Shown here: piece after piece, positions 7,826 to 15,246 of the stretch
Position numbering within the stretch: position 1 is the first letter of the stretch
Layout of the letters: every line of letters starts with the position of its first letter
NCBI RefSeq assembly: GCF_033880585.1
Contig: NZ_CP137624.1
Coordinates: 186,001-250,000, forward strand
Length of the DNA: 64,000 nt
Source: Lysinibacillus louembei
Lineage (GTDB): Bacteria > Bacillota > Bacilli > Bacillales_A > Planococcaceae
Direction of reading: 5' to 3'
Program-made: the position numbers and the translations under genes
Notes under the pieces: generated by a model
The model's input: the letters and a program-made list of their open reading frames with translations, nothing else
Database searches by the model: none
What the model was told of the DNA's origin: nothing

Positions 7826-8044
7826 TCTTGTCCCCTCCTCTCAAAGTTCATCATACAAGCAATGTAGTAAGTTCGTAAATCATTATTTTAAAAAGACAAA
7901 TAAAATTTACAATCACCGCAAAGTAGCTAGATTTTTCAAATCATTACTATCCATTATACCTTGATATAATTGCGTTCTTTCACGCTTATTTGAAAAAACT
8001 TCTTTGCAAAACTCGTATGACTCGCTAAATCATCATAAAATAAT
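7826..8044 (-). promoter_or_regulatory. mgtE upstream region
   Basis: The region between mgtE and the rluA-type gene is AT-rich. It holds the ribosome binding site GAGGGGA just before mgtE and a TATAAT (7958-7953, minus strand) with only a weak -35. I see no conserved M-box leader motifs and no small gene. A fragment of an interspersed repeat lies beyond it at about 8113-8150. Confidence 0.4.
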
Positions 8045-8084
8045 AAAAATCCACTTCGAACTTTTCATGTCTACGTGGATTTTT
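8045..8084 (-). terminator. Terminator after the rluA-type gene
   Basis: AAAAATCCAC (8045-8054) pairs with GTGGATTTTT (8075-8084), ending in a U-run on the minus strand transcript. Confidence 0.75.
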
Positions 8085-8112
8085 AGCAATCAATATAATC
8101 GTCAATCCTTAC

Positions 8113-8150
8113 TTTAATCAATTCCGCCTCGACGGATGTCCAAACACCTG
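8113..8150. repeat. Fragment of a dispersed palindromic repeat
   Basis: AATCAATT followed by CCGCCTC and TGTCCAAACACCTGCTAAA resembles parts of the larger element at 12496-12671 (AATCAATTACGCCTC; GTGTTTGGACACCCGCTGAAC). It appears to be a truncated copy. Confidence 0.4.
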
Positions 8151-8155
8151 CTAAA

Positions 8156-9058
8156 TCATAATAAGCTAGCCAATTCCTCTGGTAATTCGCTACTGAAAGA
8201 TAATATTTCCTTCGTTAAAGGGTGCCGAAGCGTTAAGGAAACACAATGCAATGCTTGACGATTGATTATCTCCTTATCGCCGCCATAAAGCTCATCGCCT
8301 ACAAGTGGATGACCTACATATGCCATATGTACTCGTATTTGATGTGTACGACCTGTGTGCAATGTTAAGCGAATATGTGACATGATGCAATCATTTAACC
8401 TACCGTATTTTATCACTTCAACATCTGTATGTGCAAATTGTCCGTCCTGTCGCACTTGTCGTTCAATAATGCTCGTCTCTTTTCGCCCAATCGGCTCAAT
8501 AATCGACTGATTTGTTGCTTGCCCATAAACGATTGCCTCATATTGCCGATGTACATCACCTTGCTGCTGTGCCGCACTCATTAAATGATGGATATGTCGA
8601 TTTTTAGCGATACAAAGCAAGCCAGATGTATCACGATCAAGTCGTGTCACAATATGGACAGTTGAAGCAAGCCCTTGCGCTTGAAAATAACCGAGAACAA
8701 AATTCGCTACACTATTATCTGGATGCTCGCGTGAAGGAATTGTACTCATATAAGCTGGCTTATCAATGACCAGAAGTGCCTCGTCCTCGTACACAATTGT
8801 TAAATGTCCTTGTTGTGGAATGAGTCCCTCACTTGCTTCCTCTTGCGGGAAGACAATTGTTACAATATCTCCCCTGACAACTCGATGACGTACATTACGC
8901 TCTATACTATTAACAAAAATTTTGCCACCATCAAATTTAATCGCTGTTAACGCCCGCTTCGAAATTCCACATAATGCAACCGCCTCACGTAACAGCATGT
9001 CCTGCTGTACTTCAAACTGTAATGTAAATGGATTATTCATTTGAAATAAACGAGTCAT
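8156..9058 (-). CDS. yjbO: RluA-family 23S/tRNA pseudouridine synthase (YjbO)
   Basis: A pseudouridine synthase of the RluA/RsuA class. An S4-like N-terminal part ([18 protein letters not shown]) precedes the catalytic core with [16 protein letters not shown], where the aspartate of R-L-D is the nucleophile, and the late motif [21 protein letters not shown] chose the ATG at 9058 because GGGAG lies seven bases upstream. This gives 300 residues and a 26-base overlap with nadK. The ATG at 9040 (eight-base overlap) has no visible ribosome binding site. RNA target unknown. Confidence 0.93.
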   Translation of the reverse strand: MTRLFQMNNPFTLQFEVQQDMLLREAVALCGISKRALTAIKFDGGKIFVNSIERNVRHRVVRGDIVTIVFPQEEASEGLIPQQGHLTIVYEDEALLVIDKPAYMSTIPSREHPDNSVANFVLGYFQAQGLASTVHIVTRLDRDTSGLLCIAKNRHIHHLMSAAQQQGDVHRQYEAIVYGQATNQSIIEPIGRKETSIIERQVRQDGQFAHTDVEVIKYGRLNDCIMSHIRLTLHTGRTHQIRVHMAYVGHPLVGDELYGGDKEIINRQALHCVSLTLRHPLTKEILSFSSELPEELASLL

Positions 9059-9830
9059 GCACACGCTCCCAAAATGGGAATGGACGGAATCTTGCAAAAC
9101 GCACACGTTCTTGCGCAACATTAAATGCAATTGATTTAACATCGGCTTCTGTCAATTGAATATGATCAACAGTAATCGTAAAACGCTGATCATTCACTGG
9201 CTTTAACACGCATGTATGATGCGCTGGAAACACAAGTGAGGAGCCTACTGTACGAAACACCCTATTGTTAATAGATGCCATTTCTGTCAATTGAAAGGCT
9301 GGTAATGTTGGATGGATAATAGCTCCGCCCAATGCTTTATTGTATGCTGTACTACCAGATGGTGTAGATACGCATAAACCGTCACCGCGGAAGCGTTCAA
9401 ATTGAGTACCATTTAATTCAACATCCATAACGAGCGTAACGTCTGGTGATTTAATTGTTGCTTCATTCAAAGCTAAATAATGGCTCGTCTCTGAATGATG
9501 GCGGTGAACATTCACTTTCAACAACGGGTATTCAACAACATTAAATTCCTTTTTCGCTATCGATAGTACAAGCTTCTCTAGTTCAGATGGTTTCCAATCG
9601 GCATAAAAGCCTAGATGACCTGTATGAATACCAACAAATGCTACCTTATCTAATCGATGTGTATAGCGATGGAATGCATGTAGAAGTGTTCCATCTCCAC
9701 CGATAGACAATACAATATCTGGTTCTTCCTCATCTAGCGTTAACCCAAAGTCTTGTAAATATGATGTTGCGAGCTCCATCAATTCATTAGATTGTGCGTC
9801 ACGGCGTGATTGAATTGCAAATGATGTCAT
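9033..9830 (-). CDS. nadK: NAD kinase
   Basis: A 265-residue ATP-NAD kinase making NADP. The diagnostic [13 protein letters not shown] motif and the glycine-rich [20 protein letters not shown] segment are both present. It overlaps relQ by four bases (ATGA) and yjbO by 26, reproducing the B. subtilis yjbM-nadK-yjbO unit. Translational coupling of alarmone synthesis, NADP supply and RNA modification genes is therefore retained. Confidence 0.97.
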   Translation of the reverse strand: MTSFAIQSRRDAQSNELMELATSYLQDFGLTLDEEEPDIVLSIGGDGTLLHAFHRYTHRLDKVAFVGIHTGHLGFYADWKPSELEKLVLSIAKKEFNVVEYPLLKVNVHRHHSETSHYLALNEATIKSPDVTLVMDVELNGTQFERFRGDGLCVSTPSGSTAYNKALGGAIIHPTLPAFQLTEMASINNRVFRTVGSSLVFPAHHTCVLKPVNDQRFTITVDHIQLTEADVKSIAFNVAQERVRFARFRPFPFWERVHDSFISNE

Positions 9831-10501
9831 GAGCTTACCCCCTTATCTTTTTCAGCATGTAATTTGACGCTTGGTGCTTCCTTTACTTCGTTGAAGTATA
9901 CTTGTGCTTCTTGAATTTCATTGCGTATTTGCGACATTTCCTCATCTAAGCGAAACGCTGCTTCAGCTGCACTTTGCAAACGAGCCTGAATTTCTTCTGG
10001 AAAGGCACCTTTATATTTATAGTTTAATGAGTGCTCAATAGAGGCCCAAAAGTTCATTGCTAGCGTTCGAATTTGAATTTCCGCTAGCACCACCTTTTGA
10101 CCATGAATTGTTTCTACAGGGTATTCGACAATCATATGATGCGAGCGATAGCCACTCGGTTTACTATGCGTAATATAGTCCTTTTCCTCGACAATCGTAA
10201 AATCCTCACGCTGCCGAATCAGTTCGGTTACTGTCGCAATATCATCGACAAATTGACACATAATTCGCAGTCCTGCGATATCTTGTAGCTCGTTGGCTAA
10301 TTGTTGAGAAGGTTCAAATGTAATCCCTTTTTCTAAAGATTTATCATAAATACTCGCTAAAGGCTTCACTCTGCCTGTGACAAATTCAATTGGTGAATTC
10401 GCTCCAACAATATTAAACTGTGAGCGCATGCCTTTTAATTTTATTTTTAGCTCCTCTACTGCTTGCTTATAAGGGCTCAAAAAAACATCCCACTGACCCA
10501 T
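9827..10501 (-). CDS. relQ: Small alarmone synthetase RelQ (GTP pyrophosphokinase)
   Basis: A 224-residue single-domain (p)ppGpp synthetase. It carries [36 protein letters not shown] (metal-binding aspartate) and [23 protein letters not shown], the conserved synthetase core. There is no hydrolase domain or TGS/ACT region, so it is the small SasB/RelQ (YjbM) type, which forms a pppGpp-activated tetramer. It heads the relQ-nadK-yjbO unit behind a GAGGGGG ribosome binding site. Confidence 0.95.
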   Translation of the reverse strand: MGQWDVFLSPYKQAVEELKIKLKGMRSQFNIVGANSPIEFVTGRVKPLASIYDKSLEKGITFEPSQQLANELQDIAGLRIMCQFVDDIATVTELIRQREDFTIVEEKDYITHSKPSGYRSHHMIVEYPVETIHGQKVVLAEIQIRTLAMNFWASIEHSLNYKYKGAFPEEIQARLQSAAEAAFRLDEEMSQIRNEIQEAQVYFNEVKEAPSVKLHAEKDKGVSS

Positions 10502-10643
10502 TACAAAACCCCCTCATATGAAATAGCATCCCTATTTCAGCAATATATTACGCATTTTCATTTACTCCACAAATCGTAATATATGCAATCGAATTTATTG
10601 ATTATGAGTAATTTTAATGATTATCTTAAATGTGCTTCATTAC

Positions 10644-11024
10644 TTAATCAAGGTAAATTGCTGCAAATTGCTCACCTACAGCTTCAACAAATTCTTTACC
10701 GTAGTTTTCATTATCTTGAATATTCCACAATAAATACTCAAGTTCCTCTGCAAAGTTAGGGAGTGCTATATCAGGTGATAAAAATGGATCACATTTTTTC
10801 TCCACAACTTGCAATAATGCTGCCCATACCGTTTGAGGGAAACTCAAATAACTATACGCACCATCTTCCTCCACGATATAAATGAATGCCATATTATCTG
10901 AATCCACGATAACTTGTCCTATCGGTTGAATTTGAACCACCTGCTCACTATCGTGTAAACTAAAATAAATATCATTATGTATTTGTTCAAAGTTTTGAAT
11001 TGTATATACTTTACGCACGTTCAT
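10644..11024 (-). CDS. yjbL: UPF0738 family protein (YjbL)
   Basis: A 126-residue acidic protein of unknown function. The C-terminal EELEYLLWNIQDNENYGKEF is the conserved end I recall for UPF0738/YjbL. It lies between yjbK and relQ exactly as in B. subtilis. The ATG at 11024 has GGAAGGGAAG upstream. The frame extends further upstream to 11108 but has no better ribosome binding site and unconvincing sequence. Confidence 0.78.
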   Translation of the reverse strand: MNVRKVYTIQNFEQIHNDIYFSLHDSEQVVQIQPIGQVIVDSDNMAFIYIVEEDGAYSYLSFPQTVWAALLQVVEKKCDPFLSPDIALPNFAEELEYLLWNIQDNENYGKEFVEAVGEQFAAIYLD

Positions 11025-11140
11025 GTACTTCCCTTCCAATCGTTCTCCCCCTATTTTACCATACGATGAAAAGGGATGCAGTGAGGTTTTTTTGAAAATA
11101 GTTAGCATGCAAAAAATAACGAAAAAAGGATGAAAATAAA

Positions 11141-11740
11141 ATGAGTCATGGAATTGAAATCGAATTTAAAAATATGCTGTCGAAAACAAAATACGACGAA
11201 TTGCTAACAGCATTCGACATTCAAGAGGAAGAAGTCGTTCGGCAGGAAAATCATTATTTCGACACAGCCGATTTTCAATTAAAGGCAATCGAAAGTGGAT
11301 TGAGGATCCGTATATTACCAAATAAAATCGAATGTACATTGAAGGAAAAATCAAGCGACCATACACATATTGAAACAACGGACCTTTTAACAGAGGAACA
11401 GGTGCAACATATTTTGCAAGGAGGGCAATGGACAGCGCCAACTGTTGTTGCAAGATTACAAGAACGAGGCATTGCTACAGAGCAGCTTGCGCTATTCGGT
11501 ACACTTGCTACAGAGCGTGCAGAAATTCCTTATGAGGGAGGATTGCTTGTGCTCGATCATTCTTTTTATTTGCAGCAAGATGATTATGAGGTAGAATATG
11601 AAGCAACAGATGAAATAGTTGGACGTACTATTTTCCAACAATTTTTGACTCATTACAATATTCCAATTGCACATGCAGATAAAAAAATTGCCCGTTTTGC
11701 GGCAGCACTACAGAGGGAGGAGCGTAACGATGGATATTAA
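11141..11740 (+). CDS. yjbK: CYTH domain protein (YjbK)
   Basis: The 199-residue product begins with the CYTH signature E-x-E-x-K (GIEIEFKNML). It then shows the strand pattern of a triphosphate tunnel, including YFDTADFQL, LRIRILPNKIECTLKE and YEVEYEATDE with alternating acidic and basic residues. CYTH enzymes hydrolyse triphosphates using divalent metals; the substrate here is unknown. Its 3' end overlaps the transglycosylase gene by 11 bases. It is divergent from yjbL. Confidence 0.9.
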   Translation: MSHGIEIEFKNMLSKTKYDELLTAFDIQEEEVVRQENHYFDTADFQLKAIESGLRIRILPNKIECTLKEKSSDHTHIETTDLLTEEQVQHILQGGQWTAPTVVARLQERGIATEQLALFGTLATERAEIPYEGGLLVLDHSFYLQQDDYEVEYEATDEIVGRTIFQQFLTHYNIPIAHADKKIARFAAALQREERNDGY

Positions 11741-12419
11741 AGCAATGAAAATATTAATGGAAATCCAAGCAATGCAATCCGTTGGAAATACAACATTGAA
11801 TAACTCAAATAACACGTTGTTTAATGAAATGCTTGGCGATATTTTGCAAGCACAGCAACCAACGGGGTTAACAGCGGAGCTAGGTAGCGAGTTTTCATTA
11901 AGTCAAACTAGTGGACTAATAGGACCACAGACAAAGTATTTGGATGCTTTTTTATATGAAGGGGCCATTGCAAGCTCACCACTGGAGCAATACGTTAAAG
12001 ATTATACAGGACAAGAGGCTTACAATGAGCTATTAGCAGGTGCTAGTCGTTATAAAGAGACAATCGCTAAAGCAGCTGCAACGTATAATTTACCTGAAAA
12101 ATTAATTGCTGCAGTAATGAAACAAGAATCGAATTTCAATCCAGAGGTAGTTAGCACAGCGGGTGCAGTCGGCTTAATGCAGTTAATGCCCGGTACATCC
12201 AAATACTTAGGTGTACAAAACCCGACTGATGCTGAGCAAAATATAATGGGCGGTGCAAAATATTTACGCCAAATGTTAAACCAATTCGGTCAAAACCTTG
12301 AAACAGCATTAGCAGCCTATAATGCTGGGCCAGGCAACGTCAAAAAGTATGATGGCATTCCACCATTTAAAGAAACACAAAACTATGTACAAAAAGTTTT
12401 AAATTATTACAATGCTTAA
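11730..12419 (+). CDS. yjbJ: Lytic transglycosylase (YjbJ/CwlQ-type, SLT domain)
   Basis: A 229-residue protein with a C-terminal SLT domain. The catalytic glutamate is in AAVMKQESNFNPEVVS. It is followed by GAVGLMQLMPGT and LAAYNAGPGNVKKY, all hallmark lysozyme-like motifs. In B. subtilis CwlQ has both muramidase and transglycosylase activity. The N-terminal 100 residues are polar and lack an obvious signal peptide. The ATG at 11730 follows GGAGGAGCG and overlaps yjbK by 11 bases. Confidence 0.92.
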   Translation: MDIKAMKILMEIQAMQSVGNTTLNNSNNTLFNEMLGDILQAQQPTGLTAELGSEFSLSQTSGLIGPQTKYLDAFLYEGAIASSPLEQYVKDYTGQEAYNELLAGASRYKETIAKAAATYNLPEKLIAAVMKQESNFNPEVVSTAGAVGLMQLMPGTSKYLGVQNPTDAEQNIMGGAKYLRQMLNQFGQNLETALAAYNAGPGNVKKYDGIPPFKETQNYVQKVLNYYNA

Positions 12420-12495
12420 CGCTTCCTAAATTTGTTAACGAGCGCTTTGTTTGAGAAAAAGGATAGACGTTGTTAGAATAAATATAATGTCATAA

Positions 12496-12671
12496 TCAAT
12501 TACGCCTCAGTGTAATCGCGTCCAGATTTTTTCAGGCACGCTTGAAAAAAATCTGTGACATCCGCCGGAGGCTTTTATCTTGGTTCAGTGGGTGTTTGGA
12601 CACCCGCTGAACCAAGGGGCATTCATTCCCTCGCTACTAGAGGAAGGGGTTTTCTCCTGAACCAAGATAAA
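12496..12671. repeat. Compound palindromic interspersed element
   Basis: The gap between yjbJ and yjbI is filled by nested inverted repeats. TTGGTTCAGTGGGTGT (12580-12595) pairs with ACACCCGCTGAACCAA (12600-12615). TTTATCTTGGTTC (from 12574) pairs with GAACCAAGATAAA (to 12671). A separate hairpin AGATTTTTTCA/TGAAAAAAATCT sits at about 12526-12556, inside a GCCTC...GGAGGC frame. It has the look of a multicopy intergenic element; a fragment lies at 8113-8150. No gene is visible. Confidence 0.7.
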
Positions 12672-12721
12672 CACACACTTTAATATAGAAAATGTAATTG
12701 TAAGTACAAAGGAGTATCACT

Positions 12722-13120
12722 ATGAATCGAAAATACACGATTCCTTACGAGGAACTTGGTGCTGAAAAGCTAGCTGAGCTAATTCATGCTTTTTATGCTC
12801 GCGTAGCAAAACATCCAAAGCTTATCCCGATTTTTCCAGAGGATTTAACTGAAACAGCTCGCAAACAAATCCAATTTCAAACACAGTACTTAGGTGGACC
12901 TAATTTATATACCGAGGAACATGGTCATCCAATGATGCGTGCTAGACATATGCCTTTTAAAATCACACCAGATCGGGCACAGGCATGGCTTGAATGTATG
13001 GCAGAGGCAATGGATGAAGTAGGCTTGGACGGAAAATTCCGTGAAGTTTATTATCAACGTCTTGTGCTCACTGCTCATCATATGGTCAATTCACCAAACG
13101 AAGAGGAGGAAACGGAGTGA
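12722..13120 (+). CDS. yjbI: Group II truncated hemoglobin (YjbI)
   Basis: A 132-residue 2-on-2 globin. LGGPNLYTEEHGHPMMRARH contains the typical GGP-x-x-Y turn and the proximal region with the F-helix histidine, followed by PFKITPDRAQAWLECM. This is the YjbI (trHbO) type. It overlaps spxH by four bases, an arrangement conserved in B. subtilis, where the globin and the Spx adaptor are co-expressed. RBS AAGGAG precedes the ATG. Confidence 0.95.
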   Translation: MNRKYTIPYEELGAEKLAELIHAFYARVAKHPKLIPIFPEDLTETARKQIQFQTQYLGGPNLYTEEHGHPMMRARHMPFKITPDRAQAWLECMAEAMDEVGLDGKFREVYYQRLVLTAHHMVNSPNEEEETE

Positions 13121-13935
13121 ATAATATTCAGATGATACCACAGTCTACTGCCTCCTTACCGACAATTAAACCAGTAGAGCTGTACATTTTCATCGACCCA
13201 TTATGTCCAAACTCCTTTGCTATGCAGTCCATGCTACGTAAGCTGCAATTGGAATACGAGCATTATTTTTCTTGGCGCTATGTTTTAAGCACTGAACTAA
13301 CATCATTAAATTGCTTAAGCAATCGCATTAAAGGTTGTTTGTCCGGTGACGAGCTAGATATTACCCATCCAGCATTGCCCTCTATCGCTATCAAAGCGGC
13401 TGAATTACAGGGCAAGCGCGCTGGCTCACGTTATTTATCAAAGCTGCAGGAGCATGCAGCACTACAAACTAAAAATATACTTTCACATGTCGCATTGACA
13501 GAAATTGCAGCTGAAGTGCAATTGGACATGAATGAATTTACAATTGATTTCGGCTCAAAGGAAGCAGCACATGCCTTCCAATGCGATTTATACATTACGC
13601 GTGAAATGGAAGTTCACGAAGTACCTAGCATTGTCTTTTTTAATGAACATGTTGAAGACGAAGGGTTAAAAGTAAGTGGTTTATATGACTATGAGGTGTA
13701 TGAACATATTTTAGGAGAAATGATTCAAGGTCAGTTAGTACGTCAACCTCTTCCAACATTAGATGAATTATTTATTCGTTTCCAAACGCTCACGACAACT
13801 GAAGTTGCATCAATATATCAAATTGCTGAGCCAGTGGCCGAACGAGAATTAAAAAAGCGAATGCTCCAACAAAAAGTGGAACGACTAATGACAGACGACA
13901 TCGCATTATGGCGTCTTAAAGGAAATATCGTTTAA
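13117..13935 (+). CDS. spxH: ClpXP adaptor protein SpxH (YjbH), Spx degradation
   Basis: A 272-residue DsbA/thioredoxin-like protein. It begins with GTG overlapping the yjbI stop (GTGA), with GAGGAGGAAAC upstream. FIDPLCPNSFAM marks the position of the redox motif of family members, and VHEVPSIVFFNEHVEDEGL contains the cis-proline-like loop. SpxH delivers the regulator Spx (gene at 19346) to ClpXP. Here the CxxC-type motif reads C-P-N-S, so only one cysteine remains at the site. Known work indicates the cysteines are not needed for Spx turnover. Confidence 0.92.
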   Translation: MNNIQMIPQSTASLPTIKPVELYIFIDPLCPNSFAMQSMLRKLQLEYEHYFSWRYVLSTELTSLNCLSNRIKGCLSGDELDITHPALPSIAIKAAELQGKRAGSRYLSKLQEHAALQTKNILSHVALTEIAAEVQLDMNEFTIDFGSKEAAHAFQCDLYITREMEVHEVPSIVFFNEHVEDEGLKVSGLYDYEVYEHILGEMIQGQLVRQPLPTLDELFIRFQTLTTTEVASIYQIAEPVAERELKKRMLQQKVERLMTDDIALWRLKGNIV

Positions 13936-13968
13936 TCAAAAGCGCACTTTTATTTCATTTTATACAGA

Positions 13969-14004
13969 AAATGCCCGAAAAGATGATCTCTTCTCGGGCA
14001 TTCT
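13969..14004. terminator. Bidirectional terminator between spxH and ecsC-type gene
   Basis: AATGCCCGA and TCGGGCATT flank an inner AAAAGA/TCTTCT pairing. A- and T-rich flanks serve both converging genes. Confidence 0.75.
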
Positions 14005-14049
14005 TTATGTTGAATGCATGTTATTTCACTTTTGATACAGACTTCTCTA

Positions 14050-14853
14050 TCATTCTGTTTCTTTCAATTTCTCATAAATTCTTCTTTTTCTATATAGCAT
14101 ACTTCCCGTTTCTGCAATGTCTTGAATCATCCCTTTATTGGCATATGCCCCAAAGACAATCCCGACAATCGGTATCATTTGGAATAGCTTTTTCCAGCCA
14201 AATTGATCGCGATATGTGCTGAATACTTCCTGCCAGCCTTGCAGCTGTGCAATCATCGTATCAGATGTATGCTCGCTATCATGCATTGAGGAAATATCTT
14301 GTAAAATAGCTTGTTTCCCAACAATATCAGAGCTTGCAAACTGTAAGCATTTAATAATAAAGATACGCTCCATTTTATCGTTTGGATTATAGCCATGAAT
14401 GATGGCAATTTCCTGCAACGTTTTCAATGCCGTACCTAAAATAAGTGGGATATCAATCGCTAATGTAAAAATACCTCCAACACCTGTAGAAGCCCCTTGC
14501 AGAGTAGCGAATTTTACACGCTCTTGTTGCAATTGCTCACTTAGTTCTATCATATACTGTACGGAAATCTGTCCAATATCCTGTACATCATGAATCTCCC
14601 AATGAGAGGAATAATGTCTGACTTTTGCCACCATAGCTTGTTCATTAATCAAATATTTACCACCAGATTGAATATAGCTCCCTAATTCATCCATTAATAA
14701 AGCAATCTTCTTCTGCATAAAGGAAGGGGTTAGCTTATCAAGCAATACAAAAGGCAATCTCCCTAGCTTTTCCCAAAACCACAGCCCTTGCTGATCCTTC
14801 TCCCACTTTCCAATATCCTGTAAATATTGCTGTAATTGCGCTTTATTTTCCAT
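14050..14853 (-). CDS. EcsC family protein
   Basis: A 267-residue protein with the EcsC family signature. GASTGVGGIFTLAIDIPLIL forms the glycine-rich amphipathic segment, followed by LKTLQEIAIIHGYNP and, at the C-terminus, IPIVGIVFGAYANKGMIQDI. EcsC is encoded with the EcsAB transporter in B. subtilis; this is a stand-alone paralog of unknown role. It is transcribed toward spxH. An isolated Crp/Fnr-type site lies 160-180 bases upstream of its start. Confidence 0.85.
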   Translation of the reverse strand: MENKAQLQQYLQDIGKWEKDQQGLWFWEKLGRLPFVLLDKLTPSFMQKKIALLMDELGSYIQSGGKYLINEQAMVAKVRHYSSHWEIHDVQDIGQISVQYMIELSEQLQQERVKFATLQGASTGVGGIFTLAIDIPLILGTALKTLQEIAIIHGYNPNDKMERIFIIKCLQFASSDIVGKQAILQDISSMHDSEHTSDTMIAQLQGWQEVFSTYRDQFGWKKLFQMIPIVGIVFGAYANKGMIQDIAETGSMLYRKRRIYEKLKETE

Positions 14854-14921
14854 CTTCTCTACATCCTTTATATGGTTTAGATTACTATACGGAAAAATTG
14901 AAGAAAAGTTTCAAAAAACAA

Positions 14922-14957
14922 AAGAGGCGCCCTACTCTCGACAATAGGGCGCCTCTT
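14922..14957 (-). terminator. Strong GC-rich hairpin upstream of the ecsC-type gene
   Basis: AAGAGGCGCCCTA (14922-14934) and TAGGGCGCCTCTT (14945-14957) form a perfect 13-bp stem with a ten-base loop. On the minus strand it is followed by TTGTTTTTTG, a good terminator tail. Yet no recognised gene lies upstream within 14960-15207, so it could end an untranslated RNA or act as an attenuator for the ecsC-type gene. Confidence 0.6.
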
Positions 14958-15014
14958 ACACAAAAGGGGATGGGAGAAATGTTCACGTTCAAACAAAGGG
15001 GTGTATGTTTGTTA

Positions 15015-15030
15015 TGTGATGTATTTCACA
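15015..15030. promoter_or_regulatory. Perfect Crp/Fnr-type operator
   Basis: TGTGATGTATTTCACA is an exact TGTGA-N6-TCACA dyad, matching the consensus for Crp/Fnr family regulators and close to the B. subtilis Fnr site. An Fnr-type regulator with iron-sulfur cysteines is encoded at 29859-30551. The controlled transcript is unclear. The ecsC-type gene is nearest. Confidence 0.55.
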
Positions 15031-15109
15031 TGTATTACTTTATCACGGAACAACACCCGTTGCAACGCTTTACAGCTTGTTTCACAAAATCGTCATATAG
15101 TAAGCGGTT

Positions 15110-15206
15110 GCAAACAATCATATCTGAAAGGAACTTTCAAATATGATTGTTTGCGACGAGGATGACGCAGTCACCGCAGGAGCACTTTCCCCTTAAATAA
15201 AGTAAA
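15110..15206. repeat. 21-bp perfect hairpin plus GCGACGAG-type repeat fragment
   Basis: Bases 15110-15130 are the inverted copy of 15134-15154, giving a 21-bp stem with one mismatch at most and a three-base loop. The right arm runs into GCGACGAGGATGACGCAG and then TCACCGCAGGAGCA. This is the same repeat family as the element at 21711-21860. No gene is visible in 14958-15246. Confidence 0.7.
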
Positions 15207-15207
15207 A

Positions 15208-15236
15208 GGCTGTCGGAAAATGATTTTCCAACAGCC
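15208..15236 (-). terminator. Terminator after pepF
   Basis: GGCTGTCGGAAAA and TTTTCCAACAGCC form a stem with U-rich 3' sequence on the minus strand, just downstream of the pepF stop. Confidence 0.85.
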
Positions 15237-15246
15237 ATTTTTCAAA

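Noticed and set aside
7826-8044. Possible M-box magnesium riboswitch before mgtE
   Set aside because: None of the conserved M-box loop sequences are visible and the region is short and AT-rich.
14898-15146. Plus-strand frame of 82 codons between the ecsC-type gene and pepF
   Set aside because: It runs through the 13-bp hairpin and half of the 21-bp hairpin, has no good start signal and looks like translated repeat sequence.
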